Assembly: GCA_004556345.1 (NCBI GenBank)
Contig: SFHQ01000004.1
Location: 1 to 64,000 of the forward strand
From: Clostridiales bacterium
GTDB taxonomy: Bacteria > Bacillota > Clostridia > Oscillospirales > Oscillospiraceae
Direction: 5' to 3'
DNA: 64,000 bases
Shown: positions 33,118 to 42,343 of the stretch, piece by piece
How positions within the stretch are numbered: position 1 is the first letter of the stretch
Layout: each line of letters starts with the position of its first letter
Made by a program: the position numbers and the translations under genes
The notes under the pieces: generated by a model
Databases searched by the model: none
Told to the model about the DNA's origin: nothing
What the model saw: only the letters and a program-made list of their open reading frames with translations

Positions 33118-34059
33118 ATGATATTCCAAGACCGGATCCATCCCCAGTTACGCGCCTGGTACGACGCCTCGGCCGGGTTCGACTTTGACCACCTGGAGAC
33201 CTTCGTCCCCCAGTGCAACGCCGCCGAACTGGCAAACCTGAAGGAAGACCCTGCGGTGAGCGCACGGGACGTCATGGTCCCCGGCCCGAAGAACGCGCCG
33301 GACGTCAAGGTCCGCATCTACACGCCGAACCCCCGACCGTCGGAGCCTCTGCCCTGCCTGTTTTTCTACCACGGCGGCGGCTATCTTTTCGGCAGCGTTT
33401 ACCGGCAGGAGGCCCTGTGCCAGCGTTACGTGAAGCAGGTCGGCTGTGTCGTCATCTCCGTCGAGTACCGCCTGGCCCCCCAGTGGAAGATGCCCGCCCC
33501 ACTCCAGGACTGCTACGCCGCCCTGATCTGGGCCTATGAAAACCACGCCGAGCTTGGCATCGACCCGGACCGCCTGGCGGTCTCCGGCCTGTCCGCCGGG
33601 GGCGGCTTGGCCGCAGGCGTTGCCCTGATGGCCCGCGACTTAAAAGGCCCTGCCCTGTGTCTGCAAATGCCGCTCTACGCCGAGCTGGACTACCGCCTGG
33701 ATTCCCCCTCCTCCCAGGAGATCACCGACCCCAAGGTCTGGTGCCGGGACAACTGCGAAAAATCCTGGGCCAAGGTCCTCAGCCCCGGCCACATGCCCAC
33801 CGCCTACGAGTCCCCTGCCCTGGCCAAGGACCTCACCGGTCTGCCGCCCCTGTTTTCCTACATCGGCCAGCTGGATCCCGGCCGGGATGAGAACATCCGC
33901 TACTGGTCCCGCATGATGGGCGCGGGCGTGGACGTGGAGTACCACGTCTTCCCCGGCTGCTACCACTGCTTCGAGCTGAGCGTACCGGACGCCGAGCCGA
34001 GCAAGGCGGCCTACGAGATGATGTATGCGGCGCTGCGGCGGGCCTTCGGCCTGGAATAA
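33118..34059 (+). CDS. Alpha/beta hydrolase, HSL-family esterase/lipase
   Basis: A 313-aa hormone-sensitive-lipase-type carboxylesterase. The oxyanion motif is YHGGGYLFGS (about 107-116), the nucleophile motif is SGLSAGGGLA (GxSxG-like with Ser in LSAG), the acid lies near GQLDPGRD and the catalytic His is in PGCYHCFEL. No signal peptide, so probably cytoplasmic. AAGGAGGG precedes ATG 33118; an ATG at 33049 within the terminator hairpin is rejected. Substrate unknown (short acyl esters likely). Confidence 0.88.
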   Translation: MIFQDRIHPQLRAWYDASAGFDFDHLETFVPQCNAAELANLKEDPAVSARDVMVPGPKNAPDVKVRIYTPNPRPSEPLPCLFFYHGGGYLFGSVYRQEALCQRYVKQVGCVVISVEYRLAPQWKMPAPLQDCYAALIWAYENHAELGIDPDRLAVSGLSAGGGLAAGVALMARDLKGPALCLQMPLYAELDYRLDSPSSQEITDPKVWCRDNCEKSWAKVLSPGHMPTAYESPALAKDLTGLPPLFSYIGQLDPGRDENIRYWSRMMGAGVDVEYHVFPGCYHCFELSVPDAEPSKAAYEMMYAALRRAFGLE

Positions 34060-34108
34060 TTTCCACAAACCCACCCCATTCTGTGGACAAACCGGGAGGA
34101 ACCACCCT

Positions 34109-34849
34109 ATGGACCTGCCCCTTTACCTGAAAAATCGCATGGCCAACCGCCAATTGTCCCACGCCTACCTGGTCGTTGGGGAAAACCGCAGGGAACTGGC
34201 CCAGACCCTGGCCGCTGCCTGGGTCTGCACCGGGGACAAGCCCCCCTGCGGCCAGTGCTCCGGCTGCCGAAAGGCCGCCGCGGGCATCCACCCCGACATC
34301 ATCCGGGCCGACCCCGACGGGGACGGGCTGAAAGCAGAGGCCGTCCGCGCCCTGCGCTCGGACGCCTACATCCGCCCCAACGAGGCCCCGAAAAAAGTCT
34401 ATGTGCTGGAGCACGCGGAGCTGCTCAACGCCACCGGCCAGAACATTCTCTTGAAGCTCATCGAGGAGGGGCCGGAGTACGCCTGCTTCCTTTTCCTCTC
34501 CCCCAACCCGGAGCTGCTGCTGGAGACGATCCGCTCCCGCTGCGAGACCCTCCGGGCCCCCGGCGAAGAGACGGAGCAGGCCAACCAGGACGGCCAGACC
34601 TTGGCCGACCTCATTTTGACCGGCGCAGGGCCGATGGAGAGCCTGCCCTTCCTCATGTCGTTGGAGAAGAAGGACCGGCAGGAAATTGCGCTGCTGCTCC
34701 AGGCGGCGAAAGAAAACTTGGTGGCGGCCCTGCCCCAGCGCCCGGATCTGTTGCCGGTCATTGACCGGCTGGCCCCGATCTCTGCTGCCTGTGAATTTAA
34801 CATCAGCGCCGGTCATTTAAGCGGCTGGATCGCCGCTGTATTATCTTAA
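34109..34849 (+). CDS. holB: DNA polymerase III delta-prime-type clamp-loader subunit
   Basis: A 246-aa protein, shorter than typical HolB (about 300-330 aa). It begins LKNRMANRQLSHAYLVVGENRRELA, where the P-loop seen in DnaX is absent (as expected for a non-ATPase subunit), and has the zinc-binding four-cysteine module CTGDKPPCGQCSGC. APKKVYVLEHAELLNATGQNILLKLIEE and RSRCETLRAPG are typical of the clamp loader core. GGGAGGA precedes ATG 34109. It is followed by ricT, the conserved Firmicutes order holB-yaaT. Confidence 0.88.
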   Translation: MDLPLYLKNRMANRQLSHAYLVVGENRRELAQTLAAAWVCTGDKPPCGQCSGCRKAAAGIHPDIIRADPDGDGLKAEAVRALRSDAYIRPNEAPKKVYVLEHAELLNATGQNILLKLIEEGPEYACFLFLSPNPELLLETIRSRCETLRAPGEETEQANQDGQTLADLILTGAGPMESLPFLMSLEKKDRQEIALLLQAAKENLVAALPQRPDLLPVIDRLAPISAACEFNISAGHLSGWIAAVLS

Positions 34850-34882
34850 GTTCGGGTCGAGTGCCCGATAAGGAGAAAGCCT

Positions 34883-36310
34883 ATGCCAGACATCATCAGC
34901 GTTCGCTTCCGCAGCGAAGGCAAACAATATTATTTCGACCCCCAGGGCGAGACCTGCCGGGTAGGCGACGGGGTCATCGTGGAGACCGCCGCCGGGAAAG
35001 AATACGCCGTGTGCGTCCGGGGCAACTTCACCCTGCCGGAGGAGGAGCTGACCGCCCCCCTGCGCCCCCTGCTCCGCCTGGCCACCCCAGAGGACCGGGC
35101 CGTGGTGGAGCGAAACCGGGAAAAAGAGAAGTATGCGTTCAAGGTCTGCCAGGAAAAAATTCTGGACCACAAGCTGGAGATGAAGCTGGTCAACGTGGAG
35201 TGCAACTTCGAGGGCACCCGCATCATCTTCTTCTTCACGTCCGACGGCCGGGTGGACTTCCGCGGCCTGGTCAAGAGCCTGGCTGCCGTGTTCCACACCC
35301 GCATCGAGCTGCGCCAGATCGGCATCCGTGACGAGGCGAAGATGCTGGGTGGCCTGGGCATCTGCGGGCGGCCCTTCTGCTGCTCGTCGTTTTTGCGGGA
35401 CTTCCAGCCGGTGTCCATCAAGATGGCCAAGACCCAGAACCTGTCCCTGAACCCCACGAAGATCTCCGGCACCTGCGGGCGGCTCATGTGCTGCCTGAAA
35501 TATGAGCAGGCCGCCTACGAGGACCTGATGAAGGACGCCCCCCGCATGGACTCCTTCGTGGAAACGCCCGACGGCGCGGGGACCATCATCAGCGTGAACA
35601 CCCTGCGCGAAAAAGTCCGGGTCCGCCTGGACAGTGCGCCGGATACGCTGAAGACCTATCACAACAGCGAGATCCGCGTCGTCCGCAGCGGCAAGGGCAA
35701 GCGGCCTGAGGGCTACGTCGAGCCGCCCAAGCAGGAGCTGGCGAAGCTCCGTAAGTTCTCCGAATCTCCGGAGGATCAGGCCCGTCGGGAGCAGGAGGCC
35801 CTGGCCGCCGCCCTGAACGGCTTCTTAGAAGAGGACGAGGCCAGCGGCGGCAAACGCGAGGGCGGCAAGTCCCGCCGCCGTCTGGGCGGCGACAAGGGCC
35901 GCAACGCCCGGAAGGCCGAGCGCGAGCTGGAAGCCGATTGGGAGCGCGAGAAGGAAAAGCAGCAGGCCCGCCACCGCAGCAAGCCCCGCCCCAAGCCCGC
36001 TGCCGCTCCGGAGGGCAAGCCCCCCTTTCTCCCCGACGGTGAGGCGCCGAAAGAGGAAGACACCCGCCGCCGCCGGGGCAGCCGAGGCCGGGGCCGCAAG
36101 CCCGGCGTCCCCCGCAAAGACAAGCCCACCGAGGCCAGAGCGCCCCACACCCCCGCCGAGGGCAAGCCAAGCCCTGCCCCGGAAAAGGGAGAAAAATCCG
36201 GCGAGGGTACCAACAAGCCCCATCGCCGCTGGCATCACCGCGGCCGCCGTCGCCCCGGCGGCGGTGCAAACGGCGGGGGTTCCGCCCCCACGCCCCCTGC
36301 CGCCAACTGA
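34883..36310 (+). CDS. ricT: PSP1-domain protein RicT (YaaT) with long basic tail
   Basis: A 475-aa protein. The N-terminal 270 residues are a typical RicT/YaaT: a PSP1 domain (about 60-145) and the cysteine-rich segment GICGRPFCCSSF and SGTCGRLMCCLKYE, which in Bacillus contributes to Fe-S binding in the RicA/F/T complex affecting RNase Y and sporulation. The remaining 200 residues form an Arg/Lys/Pro/Gly-rich disordered tail (clusters RRRRGSRGRGRK and HRRWHHRGRRRPGGG) not found in Bacillus YaaT. The tail suggests nucleic acid binding. The start ATG 34883 has AAGGAGA. Confidence 0.9.
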   Translation: MPDIISVRFRSEGKQYYFDPQGETCRVGDGVIVETAAGKEYAVCVRGNFTLPEEELTAPLRPLLRLATPEDRAVVERNREKEKYAFKVCQEKILDHKLEMKLVNVECNFEGTRIIFFFTSDGRVDFRGLVKSLAAVFHTRIELRQIGIRDEAKMLGGLGICGRPFCCSSFLRDFQPVSIKMAKTQNLSLNPTKISGTCGRLMCCLKYEQAAYEDLMKDAPRMDSFVETPDGAGTIISVNTLREKVRVRLDSAPDTLKTYHNSEIRVVRSGKGKRPEGYVEPPKQELAKLRKFSESPEDQARREQEALAAALNGFLEEDEASGGKREGGKSRRRLGGDKGRNARKAERELEADWEREKEKQQARHRSKPRPKPAAAPEGKPPFLPDGEAPKEEDTRRRRGSRGRGRKPGVPRKDKPTEARAPHTPAEGKPSPAPEKGEKSGEGTNKPHRRWHHRGRRRPGGGANGGGSAPTPPAAN

Positions 36311-36322
36311 ACAAACGGTATG

Positions 36323-36360
36323 CTCCCCTGCCTGGGTCGTTCCGGGCAGGGGAGTTTTTT
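36323..36360 (+). terminator. Terminator after ricT
   Basis: CTCCCCTGCC, 12-nt loop, GGCAGGGGAG, then six T. Confidence 0.9.
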
Positions 36361-36527
36361 GTTGGAAAACTTGCATCCTGTTCAAATTATATTCATATCT
36401 TAGGGGATGATTCAAACAAAATATATATAATTGTCTATAAATCCAAAGAAATGTCTATTTATTTATAAAATTATCCTAAAAAATCAGTAAAATTATGAGA
36501 AAATAAAGCGGGACTTACTTTGGAGGC

Positions 36528-36556
36528 TTGCATTTTTACGCGGGCCGGTGTATACT
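36528..36556 (+). promoter_or_regulatory. Promoter of the DUF819 gene
   Basis: -35 TTGCAT (36528-36533), 17-bp spacer, -10 TATACT (36551-36556). It lies in a markedly AT-rich 361-bp gap after ricT. The rest of the gap (36361-36527) shows no gene or clear motif. The leader would be about 110 nt. Confidence 0.6.
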
Positions 36557-36671
36557 GCCCCTTGTCGAAAGGTCACAAAGTTAGTGGGAATTTCAAATAT
36601 TTGACAATTTCTGCGGAAACGACCTGTGAGACAAGAGAGCAAATATTATTTTTGAAAGGAGAGCGTTTGTT

Positions 36672-37931
36672 TTGTTGAATTCCGTCTTTATGAACCTGCT
36701 GGGACGGGAATCGTTGATCGCAGCGGACAACACCTGGGGCCTTCTGGGCGTCATGTGTCTGGCCGTGGCCTTCTCGATCTTCCTGGAACAGAAGTACAAG
36801 TGGGCTTCTAAGATTTCCGGTGCCATCATCGCCCTGATCATCGCCATGATCCTGGCCAACGTCGGCATCATCCCCACCAGCAGTGTGCTATATGATGATA
36901 TCGTCTGGGGGGTCATCGTCCCGATGGGCATCCCCCTGTTGCTGCTGCAGTGTAACCTCAGCCGCATTTGGAAGGACACCGGCCGGATGTTGATCGTGTG
37001 GATCATCGGTGCGGTGGGTACCACGGTGGGTGCGTTCGTGGCCTACTTCCTGCTCCGCGCCCCCTTCGGCGATGCCTCCGGTCTGGCCAAGGTCGCCTCG
37101 ATGATGACCGGCTCCTACATCGGCGGCGGCGTGAACTTTGCCGCTATGGCATCCCAGTATGCCGCCGGCGAGGACCTGACCGCTGCGGCTACCGTGGCCG
37201 ACAACCTGCTCATGGCAGTCTACTTCTTCGTGCTGATCGCCTTTGCCAGCTTCAAGTTCTTCCGCAAGCACTATAAGCACCCCCACATCGACGAAGTCGA
37301 GTCCGGCACCAAGACGGCAGACGAGTCTGTCACCCAGGCCGCTGCCTTCTGGAGCCGCAAAGACATTTCGCTGAAGGACATCGCCGTGAACATCGCCTAT
37401 GCCGTGGCCATCGTCTGGCTGGCTCAGATCGTCTCCGGCTTCTTTGCCGGCATCGTGCCGGAAAACCCCGGCCCCTTTATGGACTTCGTGGGTAAGTTCT
37501 TCGGCAGCCAGTACGTCTGGATCACCACCTTCTCCGTCATCGTCGCCACCTGCTTCCATAAGCAGGTCGAGAAGATGCACGGCTCCCAGGAGATCGGTAC
37601 CTACCTCATCTACCTGTTCCTGTTCGTCATCGGCGTGCCCGCCAATATCATGACCGTCGTCACCAAGTCTCCCCTGCTGCTGGTGCTGACTGCCATCATG
37701 GTGTGCGTGAACATGCTGTTCTGCTTCTTCGGGGCCAAGCTTTTCAAGTGCGACCTGGAGGACGCCATCATTGCCTCCAACGCCAACATCGGCGGCCCCA
37801 CTACCGCCGCCGGTATGGCCATCTCCCAGGGCTGGACCAAGTTGGTCGGACCTGCGATGCTGGTCGGCGTGCTGGGCTATGTCGTGGGTAACTATTTGGG
37901 TACCATCGTCGGCATTGTCTTGGGGGCCTGA
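36672..37931 (+). CDS. DUF819 family integral membrane transporter-like protein
   Basis: A 419-aa protein with about 10-12 hydrophobic helices, matching the DUF819/YjcL family (CMAVAFSIFLEQKYKW-like N-terminus, GSYIGGGVNFAAM, ASNANIGGPTTAAGMA). The two GG-rich half-site motifs resemble glutamate/bile-acid-type transporters with inverted repeats, but no substrate is established. AAAGGAGA lies nine bases before TTG 36672; TTG is preferred because the next ATG (36690) lies too far from the SD. It is followed, after a weak hairpin, by an M19 dipeptidase, suggesting a dipeptide or amino acid link (inference). Confidence 0.85.
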   Translation: MLNSVFMNLLGRESLIAADNTWGLLGVMCLAVAFSIFLEQKYKWASKISGAIIALIIAMILANVGIIPTSSVLYDDIVWGVIVPMGIPLLLLQCNLSRIWKDTGRMLIVWIIGAVGTTVGAFVAYFLLRAPFGDASGLAKVASMMTGSYIGGGVNFAAMASQYAAGEDLTAAATVADNLLMAVYFFVLIAFASFKFFRKHYKHPHIDEVESGTKTADESVTQAAAFWSRKDISLKDIAVNIAYAVAIVWLAQIVSGFFAGIVPENPGPFMDFVGKFFGSQYVWITTFSVIVATCFHKQVEKMHGSQEIGTYLIYLFLFVIGVPANIMTVVTKSPLLLVLTAIMVCVNMLFCFFGAKLFKCDLEDAIIASNANIGGPTTAAGMAISQGWTKLVGPAMLVGVLGYVVGNYLGTIVGIVLGA

Positions 37932-37984
37932 CCGGGCGCCTCGTCTCGGGTAAGACCCTATTTCATAATTGATCGAAACAAACC

Positions 37985-38020
37985 GCGGGGCGCTTCTTTG
38001 GGAAGCGCCCCGCTCTATTT
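37985..38020 (+). terminator. Hairpin between DUF819 and dipeptidase genes
   Basis: GCGGGGCGCTTC / GAAGCGCCCCGC with a short loop, followed only by TCTATTT. Weak T-run suggests partial termination or an mRNA-processing hairpin inside a two-gene operon. Confidence 0.5.
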
Positions 38021-38037
38021 GAGAGGAGTAAGGATTT

Positions 38038-39012
38038 ATGTTTTTTGATGCGCATTCGGATATTTGGTGTGACGTGACCACCCGCCGTCTCCGCGGCGAG
38101 ACCGATATTCTCCGCAAGCATCACCTGCCCCGCCTGCGCAAGGGCGGCGTCGAGGGCAGCATCCTTGTCATCTGGGTCGATCCCCCCTATGACAAGGACT
38201 ATGTGAAGCGCACCCAGCAGATCATGACCTGCGTGGACGCGGAGGTGAAGGAGTGCGATGAAATTCAGATCGTCCACACCTACGACGAAATGATGCAGGC
38301 AAACAAAGCCGGAAAGATCTATATCTTCAAGGGCATCGAGGGCCTGGCCGCCATCGGCGAGGATCTGTCCAAGATCGACAAATACTATGACTTTGGCTGC
38401 CGCCACGCCATGCTGACCTGGAACGAGGCCAACGCCCTGGGCGCCGGGGCCCTCTCCGGCCAGAGCTACGGCCTGACCACCGCAGGCAAGGAGGCCGCCA
38501 AGCTGATCCAGGCCAAGGGGATGCTGCTGGACGTGTCCCACTTAAATGACGCAGGCTTCTGGGACATCGTGAAGCTGGCCAAGAAGCCCATTGTGGCCTC
38601 CCACTCCAACAGCCGCGTGATGTGCGACGTGCCCCGCAACCTGACGGACGACCAGCTCCGGGCCATCCGCGACCTGGACGGTGTGGTCGGCCTGAACTCC
38701 TTCAACATCTTCGTGGACCACGACCCGGCCAAGCAGACCGTCGAGAACCTGGCCCGCCACGCCGAGCACATGATCGACATCATGGGCATCGACCATGTGG
38801 GCTGCGGCTTCGATTTCTTCGAGTTCATCGAGGACGAGGAAACCATGGGTTCCATGGCGGCCTCCTCCACCCCCGCCGTAAAGGGTATGGACGATGCCTC
38901 CCAGATCCCCAACCTGTTCAAGGTCTTTGAGAAGATGGGCCTTTCCCAGGAGGAACGGGATAAGATCGCCCGGCTGAACTTCCAGGCTGTGGTGAAAAAG
39001 ACCATTGGATAA
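38038..39012 (+). CDS. Membrane-dipeptidase-type (M19) zinc dipeptidase
   Basis: A 324-aa renal-dipeptidase-family enzyme. The metal site residues are visible: DAHSD at 4-8, the bridging Glu in FKGIEGLAA, His in LLDVSHLND and His in IVASHSNSR. It has no signal peptide, so it is cytoplasmic, hydrolysing dipeptides (some family members take L,D-dipeptides). AGGAG precedes ATG. Its neighbour is the DUF819 transporter-like gene, and a strong terminator follows. The substrate is not predictable. Confidence 0.9.
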   Translation: MFFDAHSDIWCDVTTRRLRGETDILRKHHLPRLRKGGVEGSILVIWVDPPYDKDYVKRTQQIMTCVDAEVKECDEIQIVHTYDEMMQANKAGKIYIFKGIEGLAAIGEDLSKIDKYYDFGCRHAMLTWNEANALGAGALSGQSYGLTTAGKEAAKLIQAKGMLLDVSHLNDAGFWDIVKLAKKPIVASHSNSRVMCDVPRNLTDDQLRAIRDLDGVVGLNSFNIFVDHDPAKQTVENLARHAEHMIDIMGIDHVGCGFDFFEFIEDEETMGSMAASSTPAVKGMDDASQIPNLFKVFEKMGLSQEERDKIARLNFQAVVKKTIG

Positions 39013-39031
39013 TTGAGCGCAACAACAGGTT

Positions 39032-39064
39032 TCCCCCTGCCACACGTGGCAGGGGGAGTTTTTT
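39032..39064 (+). terminator. Terminator after the dipeptidase gene
   Basis: TCCCCCTGCCAC-a-cGTGGCAGGGGGA hairpin followed by a run of six T. Confidence 0.9.
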
Positions 39065-39210
39065 GTCCACAAAAACCGTGGAAACTGGGGAAAAGAACCG
39101 GCGTTGGATTTGACTAAAATTTAACGTTCCTCAGGTTTTTGATTTAACTTCTTCTGCGTATCCTAACATAGTATGGATATACTGCATTGAATACAGGAAG
39201 AAGGAACGAA

Positions 39211-40116
39211 ATGAAACAAGCGGTCATTGACATTGGCTCAAACTCGATGCGGCTCACCGTCTACGAGACTACCCCGCCCCAGATCTTCCGGGTCCTTTTC
39301 AAGGAAAAGATCATGGCAGGTCTGGCAGGCTATGTAGAACACAATGCCCTGAGCCCAGATGGCATTGAGCGAGCGATCCTGGGCTTACTCTCCTTCCGCG
39401 CGACGCTGAGCGCACTGGACATCAAAGCCGTGGCAGTGTTTGCCACGGCCTCTCTGCGCAATGTGAAAAATACGGACCAGGCAGTCGCTGCCATTCAGCG
39501 AGCCACGGGCTACCCCATCGAGGTCATCTCCGGCGAGGAGGAGGCTGCCTTCGGCTATGCCGGGGCCATGCAGGAGCTGGACCTCACCGACGGGCTCTTC
39601 GTGGACATCGGCGGGGCCAGCACAGAGGTGGTGCGGTTTACCGGCGGCGTGATGGAATCCGCCAACAGTTGCCCCGTGGGGTCCTTGAAGCTCTACCGGG
39701 ACTTCGTGCGGAAGATCCTGCCCAACAAAGAGGCCATCCATCACATGGAAAAAGCCATCACAATGGCGACTTTGGGTGTGGTGGAGCGCCCCGTCCGCCA
39801 GGGCTTGCCCCTGGTCTGCGTGGGCGGCACGGCGCGGGCGGCCCTGAAGCTGGCCAAGCGGGTCTGCCGCCTGCCGGAGACGAGCAACAGCATCACCATC
39901 GGCCAGTTAGAGCGGGTGTGCCAAGAGCTCTGCGCTTCCCAGAAGCAGGCCGCCGACCTGATCCTAAAGATCGAGCCGGAGCGCATCCACACCATGATCC
40001 CCGGCCTGCTCATCCTGCGCCACATGGTCCAGGGGTTCGGGGCCGGCCGGGTGATCGTCAGTCAATACGGAGTCCGGGAGGGGTATCTATGCCAAAAGAT
40101 CTTGAAAGCATCGTGA
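39211..40116 (+). CDS. Ppx/GppA family exopolyphosphatase
   Basis: A 301-aa ASKHA-fold phosphatase. DIGSNSMRLTVYE (phosphate-1 loop), ATASLRNVKN, ISGEEEAAFGYAGA, FVDIGGASTEV (phosphate-2) and VGGTARAALKLAK are all present. It is the short two-domain form without the HD-like C-terminus. It hydrolyses terminal phosphate from polyphosphate and/or pppGpp. GAAGGAA precedes ATG 39211. The end overlaps ppk by 28 bases, so synthesis and breakdown of polyphosphate are encoded together. Confidence 0.9.
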   Translation: MKQAVIDIGSNSMRLTVYETTPPQIFRVLFKEKIMAGLAGYVEHNALSPDGIERAILGLLSFRATLSALDIKAVAVFATASLRNVKNTDQAVAAIQRATGYPIEVISGEEEAAFGYAGAMQELDLTDGLFVDIGGASTEVVRFTGGVMESANSCPVGSLKLYRDFVRKILPNKEAIHHMEKAITMATLGVVERPVRQGLPLVCVGGTARAALKLAKRVCRLPETSNSITIGQLERVCQELCASQKQAADLILKIEPERIHTMIPGLLILRHMVQGFGAGRVIVSQYGVREGYLCQKILKAS

Positions 40117-42227
40117 ACGACTACAGCTACACCCAGAACCGGGAGCTGAGCTGGCTTCGGTTCAACCGCCGGGTGCTGGAGGAGGCCGCCGACGACCTGG
40201 TCCCGCCCCTGGAACGGCTGAAATTCATTTCCATTTTCTCCAGCAATCTGGACGAATTTTTCATGGTCCGGGTGGGGAGTCTCCTGGACCTTTCCCTTGT
40301 CTCCCCGGACGAGATCGACAATAAAAGCGGCCTGGACCCTGCCGAGCAGCTCCAGGCCATTTATGAGGCGATCCCCAGCCTGCTGGAGATCAAGGGGCAG
40401 TTATACAGCCGGGTCAGCACCCTGCTGGCCCAGGCCGGGGTGCAGGACCTGAGCTACGACGACCTGACTGCGGAGGAGCAGGCCCAGGTGGACGACGATT
40501 TCCGGGCCGTCGTCCTGCCCGTGCTCTCCCCCCAGATCGTGGGGCAGCGCCACCCCAGCCCGCGCCTGGACAACAAGGCGCTGTATATCACGGCCCTGCT
40601 GCGGAGCAAGAGCGGCAAGGCGGCGCTGGGCTTTGTCCCCTGCCCGGCGTCCCTGCCGCCGATCTTCCCGCTGCCGGAAAGCCGCGGGCGGTTCCTGCGG
40701 CTGGAGACGATCTTGTGCCACTGGACGCCGACCCTTTTCAAAAAATACACGGTGGAGGAGCTTTGCGTCATCAGCGCCACCCGCAACGCCGACCTGAGCT
40801 TTGACCGGGAAAAATTTGAGGACAGCGACCGGGATTTCCGGACCATGATGACCCAGATGCTGAAAAAACGGGCCAACCAGGCCATCGTCCGCCTGGAGCT
40901 GGACCGCCGCCCCTCGCAGGAGCTGCTGCGTCTGCTGGGAGAGAGCATCCAGGTCCAGACCCATCAGATCTACTGCGACAGTGCGCCCTTGGCCATGGGC
41001 TATGTCTACGGCCTGGAAAACGCCCTGCCGGAGGACCTGCGCCGCTCCCTGACCTACCAGCCCTACACCCCCCGCTGGCCGGAGGATCTGAACCGACAGG
41101 AGAGCATGATCGAGCAGATCCAGCGGAAAGACCGCCTCCTCTTCTTCCCCTTTGACAGCATCGACCCCTTCCTGAAGCTCCTGGAGGAGGCTGCGGAGCG
41201 GCCGGACGTGAAATCCATCAAGATCACGATCTACCGCCTGGCCTCCACGTCAAAGATCGCCCGGATCTTATGCCGGGCGGCGGAGAACGGGAAAGAGGTC
41301 GTGGCCCTCATGGAGCTTCGCGCCCGGTTTGACGAGGCCAATAACATCGCCTGGTCCAAGATGCTGGAGGAGGCCGGGTGCAAGGTCATCTACGGCATGG
41401 AGAACTTCAAGTGCCACAGCAAGCTCTGCCTCATCACCCTCCAGGACAAAAAGGGCACCCACTACATTACCCAGGTGGGTACCGGCAACTACAACGAAAA
41501 GACCAGTGCCCTCTACACGGACCTGAGCGTGATGACGGCCTCCCCCAGCATCGGGGCCGACGGCGCGGCGTTCTTCCGCAACATGCTCACAGACAATCTG
41601 GAGGGTAACTATCAGACCCTCTGGGTGGCCCCCTACGGCCTGAAGCCCCGCATCTTAGCGCTCATCGACGAGCAGATCGCCAAAGGGCCAGAGGGGTACC
41701 TCTGCTTCAAGGTCAACTCCGTCACGGAGCGTGAGGTCATTGACAAACTGCGCCAGGCGTCCCAGGCGGGCGTTGAGATCAAGCTCATTGTCCGCGGCAT
41801 CTGCTGCCTGCGGCCGGGGGTGCTGCACCAGACGGAGAACATTCAGGTCACCAGCATCGTCGGGCGGTATCTGGAGCACGCCAGAGTCTACGTCTTTGGC
41901 CGGGGGGCGGACGCGAAGTATTTCATCGCGTCTGCGGACCTGATGACCCGGAACCTCCGCCGCCGGGTGGAGATCGCCTGTCCCATCTTTGACCCGGCCA
42001 TCCAGGACCAGCTGCGCTATCTTCTGGACCTGCAATTGCAGGACAACGCCAAGGCATCCTTCTTACAGCCCAGTGGGGCGTACCTGCGCAAGGAGGTCCA
42101 CGGCCCCCGCATCGACAGCCAGGCGGAGCTGATGAAGACCTCGCTGCACCGCCCGGAGCCGGACCCGGTCCCCCGCCCCAACCGGTCGTTCTTCCAGCGG
42201 CTGATGGCGCTGCTGCGGGGGGCATAA
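40089..42227 (+). CDS. ppk1: Polyphosphate kinase 1
   Basis: A 712-aa PPK1 of standard length. The N-terminal domain is NRELSWLRFNRRVLEEA and SSNLDEFFMVRVG. The catalytic core has DPFLKLLEEAAERPDVKSIK, the phosphorylated-His motif region KCHSKLCLI and GTGNYNEKTSALYTDLS, and C-terminal SADLMTRNLRRRVE. It makes inorganic polyphosphate from ATP reversibly. ATG 40089 (GGGAGGGG upstream) lies inside the ppx end; a much longer in-frame extension back to 39669 has no homology. Followed by a weak hairpin. Confidence 0.94.
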   Translation: MPKDLESIVNDYSYTQNRELSWLRFNRRVLEEAADDLVPPLERLKFISIFSSNLDEFFMVRVGSLLDLSLVSPDEIDNKSGLDPAEQLQAIYEAIPSLLEIKGQLYSRVSTLLAQAGVQDLSYDDLTAEEQAQVDDDFRAVVLPVLSPQIVGQRHPSPRLDNKALYITALLRSKSGKAALGFVPCPASLPPIFPLPESRGRFLRLETILCHWTPTLFKKYTVEELCVISATRNADLSFDREKFEDSDRDFRTMMTQMLKKRANQAIVRLELDRRPSQELLRLLGESIQVQTHQIYCDSAPLAMGYVYGLENALPEDLRRSLTYQPYTPRWPEDLNRQESMIEQIQRKDRLLFFPFDSIDPFLKLLEEAAERPDVKSIKITIYRLASTSKIARILCRAAENGKEVVALMELRARFDEANNIAWSKMLEEAGCKVIYGMENFKCHSKLCLITLQDKKGTHYITQVGTGNYNEKTSALYTDLSVMTASPSIGADGAAFFRNMLTDNLEGNYQTLWVAPYGLKPRILALIDEQIAKGPEGYLCFKVNSVTEREVIDKLRQASQAGVEIKLIVRGICCLRPGVLHQTENIQVTSIVGRYLEHARVYVFGRGADAKYFIASADLMTRNLRRRVEIACPIFDPAIQDQLRYLLDLQLQDNAKASFLQPSGAYLRKEVHGPRIDSQAELMKTSLHRPEPDPVPRPNRSFFQRLMALLRGA

Positions 42228-42241
42228 GCTGGACACCATGA

Positions 42242-42266
42242 GTCCCCGCTCGATTTGAGCGGGGAC
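42242..42266 (+). terminator. Hairpin after ppk1
   Basis: GTCCCCGCTC-gattt-GAGCGGGGAC, then CTTATCTT. Perfect 10-bp stem with a weak T-run. Confidence 0.6.
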
Positions 42267-42272
42267 CTTATC

Positions 42273-42301
42273 TTGTCGAATCACGCGATTTCTGCTATAC
42301 T
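42273..42301 (+). promoter_or_regulatory. Promoter of the small toxin-like gene
   Basis: -35 TTGTCG (42273-42278), 17-bp spacer, -10 TATACT (42296-42301), 43 bp upstream of the GTG start. Confidence 0.65.
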
Positions 42302-42315
42302 AAACAAGCTGCCGA

Positions 42316-42334
42316 CTCCTTCGCAGCGAAGGAG
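42316..42334 (+). promoter_or_regulatory. SD-sequestering hairpin in the toxin mRNA
   Basis: CTCCTTCGC-A-GCGAAGGAG: a perfect 9-bp inverted repeat. The Shine-Dalgarno AAGGAGG of the small gene forms the 3' arm, so the folded mRNA would hide the ribosome-binding site, a feature typical of type I toxin messages. Confidence 0.7.
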
Positions 42335-42343
42335 GTGATTCGC

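Noticed and set aside
39669..40088. Long N-terminal extension of ppk1 and independent gene inside ppx
   Set aside because: This frame runs through the ppx gene in another phase and has no PPK similarity; ATG 40089 has an SD and fits the known PPK1 start.
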